Shown here piece after piece: positions 10,586 through 23,206 of a stretch of 64,000 nt of DNA. Position 1 is the first letter of the stretch; the number at the start of each line of letters is the position of its first letter. The notes under the pieces are model-generated. The model was not told where the DNA came from, ran no database searches, and saw nothing but the letters and a program-made list of their open reading frames with translations. A program made the position numbers and the translations under genes. The stretch is from contig NC_088775.1 in the NCBI RefSeq assembly GCF_954871325.1, forward strand, positions 66,875,561 through 66,939,560, given 5' to 3'. The stretch is from Gordionus sp. m RMFG-2023 (Eukaryota; Nematomorpha; Gordioida; Chordodea; Parachordodidae).

Positions 10586-13500
10586 TCTAAATTTCACTCT
10601 TGCTTTATCATTCTCCAGTTTTCACAGTTTTGATGCCCTTAAATATTTTTGTTATCGACTTTTTTATATACAATTTTTTTTTATCTTGCTCATTAAAATT
10701 TCTCTTATTTGTAAACCACTTTAATTTTATCTCCTACAATGGTATTTTTGATTGCCGAGATCCATCTAGGTAATTTTATCCAATTTCTCTTTGATAGGGG
10801 TCACATTATTCAAGTTTATCATCTTGTATTTTCGATTTTTTATTTTGTTACCTATTCTCGGACAGTTTAACATTCAGTAGCGTCACTGGTAGGAGGAACA
10901 CAGGAGCTTGAGCCAAAAATTTTCATACACCCCTCATTTTTTAAAAAAGTTTTTATTATTTTTTATTTTAAAAAACATAATATCATAATATAAAAAACAT
11001 GTACCATTTATAACATAATTCAAATAAAATTCATAAATAAACAAATAACTTAAAAATTTTTAAAATATAGTAAGTTTTTTAAATTATATACTTATTTAGA
11101 TTTATATATGAAAGAAGAGAAGAGAAGAGAAGTAGAATCTGACATTGAAAATGTGAGAGATTTGAATAATGGACGATACAGAATATGCGCATCATTGCTC
11201 ACATAAATAAAAAAATTAATGTTCACAGGAGAGAGGGAAATAATCTTAAATTACTTAACTTTACAGATAATGGAAGCAGATTTTTGCTATGGTTGATATG
11301 ACAGGATAGATACGTTGATGAAACAAAAATATCAAGAGCATCTTTTATATCTTTTGAAAAGTTAATGACATGAATGCAGAGTAATTGACAAAAATACAAA
11401 CAAATACTCCTACTGAAGATTCTATAAATGCTAACTGCGTTGCATATGATGAGGCAGATGTTATGAAAAGCCATCTATTAGGAGTCCAGAAAATATATCG
11501 CTAATAAAATCATCATATATGTGCGCTACCATGCACATAAGCTAAAACTTGTCTTGTTCTCTTAATATCAGAATCTCAATCAACCAAGGTTTTTAATGTT
11601 TTAGAAGATTCATACTTTTTTTCAAATATTATCCATCATAACAAATCTATTAATTTATATTTAAAATTAGGAAATTGTAAAGATTTTAATGCCTTAAGTT
11701 CAACGGCGGGGATTCCATATTAAAATGATAGAGGTGGTAAAAATGACTTTCCTTACAATTATTTCATATCTAAAAAATATAGACCAAGGCGATGTGGTGC
11801 AAGCAAGGGGGATTTTATAAATTATTTTACGATTTGATTCAATTATTTTTATGTTTATATTTCAAGAATTATTATCAATGTGTTTATATTTCTAACTTTT
11901 CTCCTAAACCAGATTTGGTTATTTTTCTTTATTATTTACATATATCACAAATAAAAAAATGAAAATAATGGATGACGTTAATTCTGCTAATTTTTCTGAT
12001 CAAATTTTTTATAAGTATCATATCTTTTATCCATTTGGGTATTATGTTATATAAATTTTAAAAAAGTTTTTGCCAGGAAAATGAAAATATATTAAGAGCT
12101 ATAAGCGCTTTATATCCCTTCTCACCCTTTTTTAAAAATCTTTATAGCTCATGGAAGAATAAACAATTTTAAAGGTTCGTATTTTACTTACAATCATCCA
12201 CACGAACTGAATTGTAAATCATTAATAGATTTGCTAAATTGATGCCCAAAGATATATTCCCTTGCAAATATAAATGCCTTAAAATTGTGCTAACTATTTC
12301 CCTTAGTTCGTGCTCATCTTTACTAATTTTGTAATACTTTACTCAAAATATTTTTTTAATCTGCAGTTGTATAGAGTTGTTACATAATAATAAATGAATA
12401 TTTTTATTTAGAATATTGATAATTTCATAAATTAATATAAAATTGTTAATAAAAAATAGGATTTCTTGTAGTAGAAAATATATTTTAAATAATCCTGAGT
12501 TGGAAGTAGATCAATTGACCTAGTAAATATAGTCAATTTTATATTAAGATAATTTTCAAATATAGCAATATCCTGACGCATATTTTTTTTTAAATCATTT
12601 AATCTTAGATGGGGTGACAGTTTATCTTTATTCATTATCTCAAGGGGTCTTTGGGAGAATGAGCATCGAAAAAATTTTCTGGGATTTTGTGGTCGTTCAT
12701 AATATATTATAAAATGTAACCTGTTTGTTTTAATTCCCGACTAAATATTATAAACAATTTGACAACACTATTTATTTTTATATTTCGGTTTATATACAAT
12801 TTAAAAACTATATACATTTGCATACAAAGATAGTGTCGTTTGGAGGGAGAGGGTACAGGGGCTCAATGAGAAATTTGGAAAGCCTCTTGGAAAAATATAA
12901 TTGTATATTTTTAATTAGATTAAACTTTTTACTAATATTATAAAATTTCCTCCTTTTTGCTCATTTTAGAATAGAATCACACTCTTTTTTATTGCTAATT
13001 TTAATTTTCACATAATGAGCCCCCTCCCTTACTGAGGTTAAAAAAATTAACGATACCGCTGATTGAAAGGTTTTATAATTTAAGTACAATAATTTGAATA
13101 AATTATTATTCTTAAGAGAAAAAATAAAATAAGTTAACTGATATATATATTACTCAACGATCAAGTTTATTACTAGAGAAGCAAATGAAAAACATTTTAT
13201 ATTTTTATGTTAAATTATGCCAAATTTATAAATAAACGGAATTCTCTATTGATATTTTGCACATCGAATTTATCATATTTTCAATTCGATTCGCACCAAA
13301 TGTTCTTAATTGAATCATTGATTACATGCCGTTTAACTGCCTTCGAAAAATTATTCATACCCAATCTTGATATTTTTCTCTTAGGAATAATAAATATGAA
13401 CAAAAATATATAGAATTTAAAAATTTACATCCAATGAGCCACTCATATTTATCGATAGAAAATTTACTAATACAAGTTTTATTTTAATTTTTCAAGTTTT

Positions 13501-13609
13501 GTAAAAATTGGTTTTGATTTTTTTACAATAATCGATTTATTAACATAAAAATTGATTGAGCTAAATTCAATAAATTTTCAATAACACAATTACAATTATT
13601 CGATATTTT
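10586..13609. other. Non-coding AT-rich region with a faint hAT relic
   Basis: No intact gene. Near 11500-11560 one plus frame reads YVRYHAHKLKLVL, and near 11575-11640 another reads TKVFNVLEDSYFFS. These resemble the H..HRLNLVL... and following FF segments of DUF4371/ZMYM-type hAT transposases, but no ends or further domains were found. The remaining sequence, including 11800-13600, shows nothing recognisable. Confidence 0.35.
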
Positions 13610-13617
13610 AAATAAAT

Positions 13618-14532
13618 CAGAGACCGGCAGAGGTACCATTTGCACGGCCTGGCCCGGCCGGATTTTTTTTAAAAATTTTTAAGACTCGGCCCGGCCGGGT
13701 TTAAATATTTTAGGCCCGGCTCGGAATTTTTTAAAATTATATTCCACCTGGTATATAAAAAATTTACCTATTCGGTATTTTATCATATTTTTCGGCGAGG
13801 ATTATCATTTAATAAGCAAGCATATTAGCTAATGTTGGTAAACGGCTCGTTGTGAGCCGATTTTTAAAAACGGCTAACTCAATATTTTCGCCAGAAAAAT
13901 ATTGACTAAACCTCGAAATTTCGATTCTATATGTCTTGACCTTTGCCCTTCTATAAACAAAATTTTCAGGCTTGTATAGTATTTTTCTGGATAAAATACT
14001 GAGTTAGTCGTTTTTAAAAATCGGCTCAAAACGAGCCGTTAAACAACACTACTATATATATTTTTTTAATTCTAAACAGATATTTAGTATATTACAAATT
14101 GATACAATTAAACATTTGTGTAAATAATATTTTGAGAATATATTATATTAATTGTATTTATAAAAAAATAAAACATATATTATATATTATACATTATATA
14201 ATAATGTATTTATTACCTACTATCCTTTGCGTATTTATTCCATAGCAGGAAAACTATAATTATATTATGAAATAGATACTATGAGTGTTAGCTAGTGTTA
14301 ACTTTCACCCAAAATTATATCCTAACTATATATAATCATTATAACCATATCTAATTGACGAATATAATAAAAAAAATTTACAGCCTGGCCCAGCCCGGGT
14401 ATTTTTTAAAAAAGATTTTCCAGGCCCGGCCTTGGTTTTTAAAAAAATAAATATTTAGGCCCGGTCCGGGTATATTTTAAAAATTCTAAATACGGCCCGG
14501 CCAGGGTTTAGGGCCGGGCCTGCAGGTCTCTG
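13618..14532. mobile_element. Non-autonomous hAT-type element, 915 bp
   Basis: Inverted ends CAGAGACCGGCAG (left) and CAGAGACCTGCAGGCCCGG (right, reversed). Perfect 8-bp target duplication AAATAAAT (13610-13617 and 14533-14540). GC-rich GGCCCGGCC boxes at both ends flank an AT-rich core. A TAGTGTTG-family MITE (13830-14051) is nested inside. No coding capacity. Confidence 0.9.
13830..14051. mobile_element. hAT-type MITE of the TAGTGTTG family, nested copy
   Basis: Left end TAATGTTGGTAAACGGC. Right end reversed TAGTGTTGTTTAACGGCTCG. Long imperfect inverted arms share GAGCCGATTTTTAAAAACG. Same family as 4503-4697. No clear target duplication was seen here. Confidence 0.7.
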
Positions 14533-15147
14533 AAATAAATTATTGTTTATTAAAAGAGAAAATTTTTTTTTAAAAAAAAATATTTTTCTTTCTATTATTA
14601 AAAAAATAAGCATTTTTTTATTTTCTCCCCGCTTGTAAATATTTTTAAATTAAGTAAAAGTATTCATTTTTTTAAAGTAGTAAAATAATAAACCTGGTAA
14701 AAATAGTGATTTTTTAAAATAGAGTAAGAATAGTATTCATTTTTTTAGCTTAGCATAAAGATTATAATAATTTTGTATAAGAATTTTTAGAAAAATTACA
14801 AGAGTAGCAATGCTTCCCTTGCTTCTATTGACACTTCTTCCAGATATTTCTATATTATATATTATTGCCAAATAAGTTAATATATAAATGTAGTACCCAG
14901 TAAAAAAATTGAAGTTGCGGGACTTTATTTACAGGTAAAATAACAGGAGTAGAAAATATTCCTTCCAGATCCGTTTGAGATATGAGCGGCATTTGAATTT
15001 ACCTTATACTTAATAATAATCAAGACTGATTTAACCAGAAAATTTAATAAACCACAAAAAATTTTTAAAGATTTTTATTGAATTATAAAATAATATATTA
15101 GAATCAATTACAAATCTAAATTAAACGTATAAAAAATATATGATACC

Positions 15148-15458
15148 TGTTATTTTCAGGGAAGGCAGGTAAAGAAAAACCAAAAAATATATTTGAAATC
15201 TTTTATTTAATTTATCATTTATTTTATTACTATTACTACTGAAGATATTGGAAATTTTACAACTATATATATTATTTTAATACTATTTACATATATACAA
15301 TTTAAGGTTAATTTTTAACAAATTCGTCCTTAAATTAAATTAACATTTACGAAAATTAGGAAAATATAAAAGGTCATTAAATATATTTAAAAGAAAGAAT
15401 TTTTACAAAAAGGTCATTAATTACAAAGTAAAAAATATGCAAAATTTATATATTAACA
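15148..15458 (-). repeat. LTR (3' LTR in element orientation)
   Basis: Direct repeat of 17087-17398, about 95% alike by eye. Bounded by TGTTA...TAACA. Confidence 0.85.
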
Positions 15459-16401
15459 TTTCCCTTTTTTTTAATGTCTTCTATCCTCAGTTTCTTATCT
15501 CACTTCCAGTCATTTGTTTCTCAATTGCTCCATTAGTCATTTGTTCGTATATCTTTAGATTGTTTGTTTGACCATCTGATTATCGTTTGTTGAATCGATT
15601 ATCGAACATCATGAAACATCGTTGGTTGCACATCATTGTTGATACGTCATTGGTTGAACATTGCTTGTTGATTTGCTGTTTGTATTGATCATCCCATTTC
15701 TCTTTCAAAATTTTATATATAATTTTTATTTATTTATAACAATCATTTTCTATGTCATAGGTCATATTCTCGCTTTTGAACTTGACTTTGAATTTTTGAA
15801 TTTTGAACTTGACTTTAAATTTTCGAATTTTGAACTTGACTTTGAATTTTCGAATTTTGAACTTGAACTTGTTCACTTCTTCCTCCTCTAAAATTTTTTT
15901 CTCCTTTGTAGTATAATTTTCATTTGATATTTTGTTCGTTGTTTAGCCTGAGTATATCTTTTTCATTGGTTTGTTCGTAGCTTGTTATCCTTATCGTCTA
16001 ATCATTCGCCTGAATATCATCCTCACATTAGCTTGTTCATCTTGTTATTTATTATCATTTTTATCAATGTTTGTAAATATATATTATGATTAATATATCT
16101 CAAATAAAATAATTTCGGAATAATTGAAATGATAATGTAATAAATAATTTATCAGAATCATTCATAAGAATAAAGAATCATAATTTGGAATGTAGAATAA
16201 TAGAATATTTGGAATTGTTTCATTTTATATAATAATTTTTTTTATTTATTATTTAATTTTTATTTTTAAATTTTACTCCTTTATTTTTCAATTTAAACAC
16301 TTTTTTATATCATAATTTCTCTTCAACTTGTTCTTTATAACAAAATTTCTTTTTCTCCTTCCATTTTCAACATACGATCTCCATATCGTACTCTTAATCT
16401 C

Positions 16402-16800
16402 TCATTCAACATCACGATATTTAATCACCTTAATATTTGTTTTAATTTTCTTTATAAATTTTTTATTAATTTTAAAATTTTTTATTTTATTATTTTCTTC
16501 AATTTTTATTTCATTATTGTTTTTAATAACTATTATTTCTTCAATTGTTATCATTTGATATATTTCTTCTAATTTATAAGAATTTATTTCTTTTTTAACA
16601 TTTGGTATTAATTTACATAATTCAATTTTATTCAAGTTTTTATTATCTTTAAAATTTTTATTAGGATAACATATATTATATGATCTAGTTTTTCCATTTA
16701 TCTCTTTTACCTCTTTATAGTCACAAAAATATTTTAATACAAATATTGCTTCTTCATAACTTGAAGCTCCATATATCGGTAACATTGTGTCCATAAGCAA
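16402..16800 (-). pseudogene. Low-complexity open frame inside the short LTR element
   Basis: The frame encodes 132 codons, very rich in Lys, Ile, Asn and Glu after the first ~50 residues. The N-terminal part (YGASSYEEAIFVLKYFCDYK) is less biased. A further open segment upstream, near 16800-16925, encodes PIWNNNNKTKSIDELENYL after a stop or frame change. It could be a relic of a Gag-like protein. No protease, RT, RNase H or integrase motif is visible. I cannot assign a function. Confidence 0.3.
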
Positions 16801-17086
16801 ATATAGTCATCTGGTTAATAAAATGTTAAACTCAAAACATCTTTACTCTCATGGTATGTTAAATAATTTTCTAATTCATCTATGGATTTTGTTTTATTAT
16901 TATTATTCCAAATAGGTTTTTTCATATTTTAAATATTTTATTATTAAAATTTTATTATATTTCAATTTTATATTTTAATCATCTCTTACGTGTTTTTAGA
17001 ATTATATTAACATCATTTTCCATAATCCTCTTTAGTCTAGCTTCACCATGTTCCAGTATAATTTGTAGCGTAATTATCTGCCACCA

Positions 17087-17398
17087 TGTTATTTTCATGG
17101 AAGGCAGGTAAAGAAAAGCCAAAAAATATATTTGAAATCTTTTATTTAATTTATCATTTTTTTAATTACTATTACTACTGAAGATATTAAAAATTTTACA
17201 ACTATATATATTATTATTTTAATACTATTTACATATATACAATTTAAGGTTAATTTTTAACGAATTCGTCCAAATTAAATTAACGTTTACGAAAATTAGG
17301 AAAATATAAAAGGTCATTAAATAAATTTAAAAGAAAGAATTTTTACAAAAAGGTCATTAATTACAAAGTAAAAAATATGCAAAATTTATATATTAACA
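17087..17398 (-). repeat. LTR (5' LTR in element orientation)
   Basis: Partner of 15148-15458, with the same termini. The adjacent internal sequence carries the candidate primer binding site. Confidence 0.85.
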
Positions 17399-18519
17399 AT
17401 ACCGTAAATATAAAATTTCGGGAAAATAAAAGGTGCATTATAAATTAAAATAAAATTGATGCAAAGTGAAAAAAAGCTTGAAAATAAGAGTTGGTTAGTT
17501 TATCTTATATAATTATGAATAAGACCAACCCCACTATACTTCACGGAATTCTCATTCCACCCCCGAATTCAGGAAAACCTCAGATATATAGGTTTTATTT
17601 ATCGAATACATTACTAAGGAATCCAAAAGTATAAAAATAACTCATGATTAAAAGAAATTACAAAAGCCACTTGTTTTTAATGTTCATATAGTTAAATATA
17701 AACAAAAGAGAGACATTAAAAAAAAACTATTCATACAATAAAAATAAAATCCTAAGGGCAAATATGTAAATAAATATAAAATATTTAACACTCCTTCCTC
17801 CCCAAATAAAGGGGATGGGTGGGGTGGTCTAGGTCTCGACCAAGTTTATATATTCTAGGTAAACAGGATTATATATATCTTATTGGGTTTAGAAATGCCC
17901 TATAATAACAAAAAAACTATAAACCATTAACTTTAAAAAAAAATTGCTACCCCTCCCTAAATAGGTTGTGTAGGGAGGGGTATGTAAGTAACTCAATTTT
18001 AATATAATTTTTTTTTAGATATATTAAAAAAATATATGTTTGATTCAAAAATAAATATTTCCTTCGGTTTAAAATTTGGTTATGCCAGAATAATTGTTTC
18101 TCCTCCATGTAGCGTTAATTTTGCATATATTCATTACCTCTCTAGCCCATTGATACATTACTACATTGTCGGTATCATTTATGTTTTGATCAAGTTCCTA
18201 TAGTGTTTGCTAGCAGTGTGTCTGTCTGAATTTTGTTTACTGTATCTACTTGTATCCACATTTAAATTTTCACGTTAATTTATTAGGATTTTGGTACTGA
18301 TGACTAGATTTTGTATGCCTTTATAGGTACATGACAAAATCTAGATGGATACATTGGGCTTTATACCTTTTGTATCTGGATGCTTTATTAATAATAAACC
18401 GAAAATTTTGGGTACAATAATCACGAAGATGATATATATAAAAAGGATAAGAGAAAAGTATAAACAATCACAGAAATACGCAACAATAAATATGTTATAA
18501 TTTAATGCGATATATATAT

Positions 18520-18860
18520 ATAGTAAATTGCATGGGGATGGTTCGTTCTTAGTATGATGTTACTGTAATTTTCCAGTTTAGAAATTCAAATCACGAGAGT
18601 GGATTGATAGTTGTTTGAGGTTCCAAGTCGTATTTGACGACCCGTATAGCCTGGAGTTAACTGTTTCTGATCCAAAGAGGGAGGCGTTAGCTTTGACACG
18701 GTTGATGGTGTCATTGACTGTGTCTTCGTCTATGATTGGTCTGATAAACAGGTCTAGTTGAGCATGGTCACCAATCCAGCGCTTGATGGCTCGTCGGCTG
18801 GGTTCTCAAGATATAATGGATATGAGATATGGCGGTGAAGTCAGGCAGCCCCAGCTTGAT
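18520..18860 (-). pseudogene. C-terminal continuation of the retroelement polyprotein relic
   Basis: The minus-strand frames downstream of the RNase H relic contain IIDEDTVNDTINRVKANASL and related segments separated by stops. The sequence is more GC-balanced and codon-like than its surroundings, so it is probably the decayed 3' end of the polyprotein. No domain is recognised. Confidence 0.35.
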
Positions 18861-19363
18861 TAACATTTGGGTAATGACCATTTTTCAATCGATGGGGATC
18901 TTGATCCACCCTTTCTATAGACCTGATATGCAACGGTGGAATTCGTGAAGAGGATAGGTGGCGATTTTTCTTTATTGATAGCGAGTAAAGCGCAGACTCC
19001 AACCGCTAGCACATCTTTGACGTTGATATGCGCGATATCGTGCATGAGGATACCAAAGATTAGTGCGGCTTTACTGAAGGACACTGACATGTTATCGTAG
19101 CCCCAGAACGAAAGCCCAATAAAACTATTGGAGGCGTCCACGTAAAAAGGGTTAGTGGCATGACATCTTAATCTGATTGGGTATTGAAGAGCATTGACGA
19201 TGACTATTGCTTTTTTGGACTCCTGGTAGGTGTCCACAACCGGTGTTAGTGGACTATTGTTCATCGTGGCGTAGTACGGAGGAAACAATCTTGACATACC
19301 CATGATGGTGTATGTGAAATATTTGACGACTCCCAATACTCGAGCTGCAAGAAGGCGGCCCAC
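18860..19363 (-). pseudogene. RNase H-like region of a DIRS/LTR polyprotein (fragment)
   Basis: This minus-strand frame of 167 residues is clearly less AT-biased than its surroundings. The first part (GRLLAARVLGVVKYFTYTIM) resembles the RT connection segment. The FYVDAS motif is a typical first RNase H aspartate (D-A-S). HINVKDVLAV resembles the I-N-x-x-E-L-x-A-V motif of DIRS/LTR RNase H, but the usual Glu is replaced by Asp. ILFTNSTVAY...KGGSRSPSI resembles the D-N-x-T...Y...KGG.RS motif, with the catalytic Asp replaced by Thr. Two altered catalytic positions indicate a dead copy. Immediately 5', about 19363-19470 reads as the last strand of a reverse transcriptase (VPIDLESKTVYADN) but with stops. 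Family-level placement (DIRS-like versus Gypsy-like) is uncertain. Confidence 0.6.
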
Positions 19364-19599
19364 GTCCAGGTCCTGGTAAGAATTTTTGCAAAAGATTTCG
19401 AGGCCTCTGGAAAGCCATCATTTGGTATAATTATCAGCATAAACCGTCTTGGATTCTAGGTCGATGGGAACCTATAGGTAGGTGATGCGCGAGGTAATAT
19501 CGAGAACTGATTACTATAGAGGAGTCGTATGATTGCTGCGTTTGGCTTCTTAGGCTTTATAAATTTTTATGATTTTTATTTGATATTAAGATTCTACCA

Positions 19600-19870
19600 A
19601 TTCCTCTGATTTCGCTATTTGTCTGTATACTTGGAAAAACTTAGGAGCCAGGAATAGTAGTTTACTTTTCACGGTTGTAGATTTTATGCCTAAGATAAAT
19701 TAGGTCGAAGCAAATAAATCGTGGCTCTCTTTTAAGTTGCAGTTGTGTGCGATTTTGGCCAGGGCTTCCGCGTACAGGATTATTGTTTCATCGTGATTTT
19801 TGTATTCTATTTCTTATCCGGTAGCGTGCTTGATGGCTTCGCCATTCCAGAAATGCATTAACTGATTTTA
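19600..19870 (-). pseudogene. Gag-like relic of the old retroelement
   Basis: The minus strand encodes FWNGEAIKHATG, then YKNHDETIILYAEALAKIAH and VKSKLLFLAPKFFQVYRQIA, with two internal stops. It lies next to the long repeat at about 20070, as expected for gag behind a 5' LTR. The alpha-helical, charged character fits a Gag protein, but no zinc knuckle is visible. Confidence 0.4.
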
Positions 19871-20399
19871 TTGAATCCTTGTGTTTCCACAGCATAGGGG
19901 GAAAACAAATTTTTTATTTTTCCGATTAGGCCGCAATACATGAGAAATAGGATTCCCTTTTCAAGGTCATCAGTTATATTAATAGTTTGTAATCAGAACC
20001 GGTGTAGATAGTTACGCAAGGGCTCTGGTGTTGAATTCTTTGATGTTGAGCGGTTATACTCCCAGGGCGCTTAAAGTTGTGGGGCTTCATTTATAGGTAG
20101 AATAGTAGGAGTAGAGATAGTAGATAGTCCTTCTAGGCCCGTTTGAGATCGAGTGAGCGTCATTTGAATTTACCCTATACTTAATAATAATAAAGACTGG
20201 TTTAGCCAGAAAATTTAATATACCACAAAAACAATTTTATTAGATTTTTATTGAATTATAAAATTATATATTGGATTTAATTACAAATATAAATTAAACG
20301 TATAAAAAAATATATAATACATTAGTAATATAAAATTTAGGAAAAATAAAAGGTGCAATTATAAACTTAAATAGAATTGGTGTATTTTATAAAACTGAT

Positions 20400-21950
20400 G
20401 TAAAACAATAGGCAGGGATGTTTCACAAACTTCCGACAAGTTAAAATTAATATTTTATTATATCCTTTTTTAAGCCTATTTAAAGATAAAATGGTTATAC
20501 AATGAAATAATGAGTGCACATATTAATAAATTTAAAATCTAATGTATTAGAATTATATCTAGTAAAGGATTTAATAGAAGTTTACAATTGTATATCTCTG
20601 CTGTCTCGAGTATCAATAATTTTTCCTGGTCACAAATAATAATGATACCAAATCACCAGATAAACAATTACCTTCTTTTAAGTTTTATCCAAAGCCTCAA
20701 CAACAAGCCAAAATCTTTGTTTGCATTAAGTCGAAGTCATATTGGCTGTTCCATCAAGTTGGACATAGTATTTCTAATTTTAGACTTAGGCAGGGACAGT
20801 GTCTACATGGGCGGTGGGGGTAGGAACAGTTTGCATTAAATAGTTTGAGGAGGGGGGGGGGGTAGAGGTAGGTATGTAAAGGGTGTAGACAAGGGGTAGG
20901 CATTTAAGGGGGATAGACTAGGCATAGCATAAATTTATTGTAGGTTATTTTAAATTTTAGATGAAATAAGGCAAAATGTATTGCTGTAAAAATTACATTT
21001 ATTATAGACTATTATAATAAAATATTATTTTTAAACGTCAAAAAATCTCTATATTGCAGATAATCATAGACATTAATTTCCAAATAAAACTATTTTCGGA
21101 TCACGTCTGCATTTAAAAGGGTTAGAAATTCTATCAGTAGCTTATATTTATGCCAAACAATATACTACAATAATGCACCCATTGTAAATATGTAGGTTTT
21201 TAACATGTTATTAAAAATAACTCTTTTGCGCTCACAATATTTGGATAGTTGGTAGTAAAGCATTAATAATCTATATTAATTTTTTTTAAATTTATGATGG
21301 GAGTCATTATAATTAAAATGGTGCAATTAATAATGTGGAAATATCGCCTGCGAATGTGGTAAATTTTTTTTAGGAGTTTACATCCAGTGAAATCCTGTTA
21401 TGTAGATTCTGGGCAGAGAGAAATAAAGTAAGATCCCCCCTTCGATGCCTGTTCTCAAATATTTTTTAACTAATAAAAAATCCCCCCTCCCTCCACCTCC
21501 ATGCACCTCCTTTTTCCAATAAATATAAGTATTACAAACAGAAATTTGAAAGAAAAACAAGAAAAAGTTTAGAATTTTTTAAAATAACGAGTATAATTGA
21601 AAATTTTAGACAAAAGGGATTTTTATTAAAAAAAATGGAAAACCAAATTTATCTTAATATAAATATAACATAGCAAAAGGCATAAACCCCAAACAAAAAT
21701 TATGAAATAAAACCTATCTTGTGCTTCACCCCCCCCCCCTTTCCCCTTAGCAAAATCCTGGCCACATCGATGGATTAATCGACATTACCGAAATTGGTTA
21801 ATAGATTATATTAAAAAATAAGTCTGAAACAAGTAAGATATATTTTTATTAGTTTATATAAATACTAAATTACATATATATACAATAATATAAAAACGTG
21901 GTAATAATTTATAATGTTAGATCTAACATTTTTTTAGAATTTGATAATTA
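20400..21950. other. Non-coding region with G- or C-rich hAT-end-like patches
   Basis: No gene seen. G-rich runs at 20810-20920, and C-rich patches at 21435-21510 and 21730-21765, look like decayed ends of the CATAGGCGTAGCC hAT family. Read on the minus strand from about 21770, the order GTGGCCAGGATTTTGCTAAG then G-run mirrors the end at 23207. Boundaries cannot be fixed. Confidence 0.35.
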
Positions 21951-22200
21951 ATTGTTTCAGAATTAACTGATGTTAATTCCCGATGATATTTATGAGCGCT
22001 AAGCCATTTAATCTATTTTTCGAGCTAGTATTTCTCAAATATGTTTTTAGTCTTCGTAATGTTCTTTCATTAGTACATGTCGTAATAGGGAGTTTGAAAA
22101 GTTTATTAAGGTGTGTTTACAAACATTGAGTGCACTTAGTGCATCAGGCTTAATGTCCATTCTTTTTAATCTTACATACTAATATTTAAATTCAAATTAC
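21950..22200 (-). pseudogene. hAT dimerisation region, ZMYM/DUF4371 type (fragment)
   Basis: The minus strand encodes TTCTNERTLRRLKTYLRNTS followed by RLNGLALINI. This is the C-terminal dimerisation signature of the DUF4371/ZMYM1-like hAT transposases (S..ERSFS.LRR.K.YLRS....RL.GLALLNI). A preceding segment near 22110-22150 in a neighbouring frame reads PDALSALNVC, typical of the helix before it. The rest of the gene upstream is not readable. The region may be the coding part of the CATAGGCGTAGCC family, whose arms lie just downstream. Confidence 0.65.
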
Positions 22201-23206
22201 TTCCAATTATGTCCCTACCTTTTTTTGCAAATAAAATGTAGTGAATATTATCCCTAATCACATCCGAGTTTCACTGATGGATTAAAGGATAACAAAATTT
22301 GAAAGTTATTGAGCGACCGTTTATGATTCAATAAGCGTTCACTAATTTAGAAATGTATCCATAAGTGGTATAAAAATCTTAATTCTGTAATACTCCTCAA
22401 ATGATTATGTGGAAATATTATTCCTATGTATGTACTTGTCTTGATACAATTCTTGGCATGCTTAATATCATATTATATGAATGCACCTTTTTTGAACATT
22501 GTTAAAAATCTTGCTAAATTCACAAGCAGCATTTTTTCTTATTTGTAAAATAGGATGGCAAAGTTTCAAAAATACATAAAAATATAAGCAAATTTAACCA
22601 AATTGCAAATTTTGTACTTTTGAATGTATTATCTACATTATCTATAATATAGTATTATTGATCAATAAATTATTATAAAATTTACTGCAGATCTTTCGTA
22701 AACATTATTTAAAAAAATATAAATATAATGTTAAAATATACTCCTTATTGGGAACATCTGAATAATTGAATTATTTTTCTAATCACTATTGTTACATCAT
22801 TAAAAAGAAAAGCTACTACTTAAAAGCCCATTCCATGATAAATAAGAGAAGGTAAAAAGCTCATGCCTGATTAAATAAAAACTTGATTATGGAAGAGTTA
22901 TGTTTGCAATGTTAATTTTCTTTTATTTAGCATTGTGAGAACCTAGAAATTAACATATGATTAAATAAATAAAATATACCAGTGCAAATACAATCACTTA
23001 TCAATAAAACTAGTTCTTTATATCCAACTTTGAAAATATTATTCAATATCCATCGCACACACTAGGATTTACATTGATAAATAATAATAATAAAGAAGAT
23101 TGATATTGGTTGAACTAAAATTTTAAAAGTTTTAATTTATATGTTTAAATGAATGTAACAGTATTTTGTTCTGGTAGTAAATTAAATATTAATAGTTAAA
23201 TAGGCG
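22200..23206. other. AT-rich DNA without recognisable features
   Basis: No coding frame, repeat end or RNA gene was recognised. It is probably decayed transposon sequence given both flanks. Confidence 0.35.

Larger units (their letters stand above)
15148..17398 (-). mobile_element. Short non-autonomous LTR retrotransposon (2.25 kb)
   Basis: Two direct LTRs of about 311 bp (15148-15458 and 17087-17398), each starting TGTTA and ending TAACA on the plus strand. Perfect 5-bp target duplication ATACC (15143-15147 and 17399-17403). On the minus strand the internal side of the right LTR begins TGGTGGCAGATAATTACGC, a plausible tRNA primer binding site. A purine-rich tract (AAAAAAAAAGGGAAA) abuts the left LTR, so the element reads on the minus strand. 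The 1.6-kb interior lacks pol and has only one low-complexity open frame. Confidence 0.88.
14893..20400 (-). mobile_element. Old minus-strand LTR/DIRS-like retroelement, split by a younger LTR element
   Basis: A direct repeat of about 300 bp flanks the region. One copy is at about 20070-20400; the other is split into about 14900-15147 and 17404-17460. Shared landmarks are GAATTTACC.TATACTTAATA, TTAAACGTATAAAAAA and AAAATAAAAGGTGCA. The inserted LTR element occupies 15148-17398. Between the repeats the minus strand carries a Gag-like relic (about 19600-19870) and an RNase H-like relic (18860-19363). Most of the reverse transcriptase between them is missing, so the element is internally deleted. 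The ends of the long repeat are approximate. Confidence 0.6.

Noticed and set aside
15661-15891. Frame with FELDF repeats
   Set aside because: A short tandem repeat (TTTTGAACTTGACTTTGAAT-like) makes the frame; it is on the wrong strand for the LTR element.
18305-18350. Hairpin CTAGATTTTGT...ACAAAATCTAG as a possible RNA gene
   Set aside because: An 11-bp stem in AT-rich DNA is weak evidence; no promoter or family resemblance.
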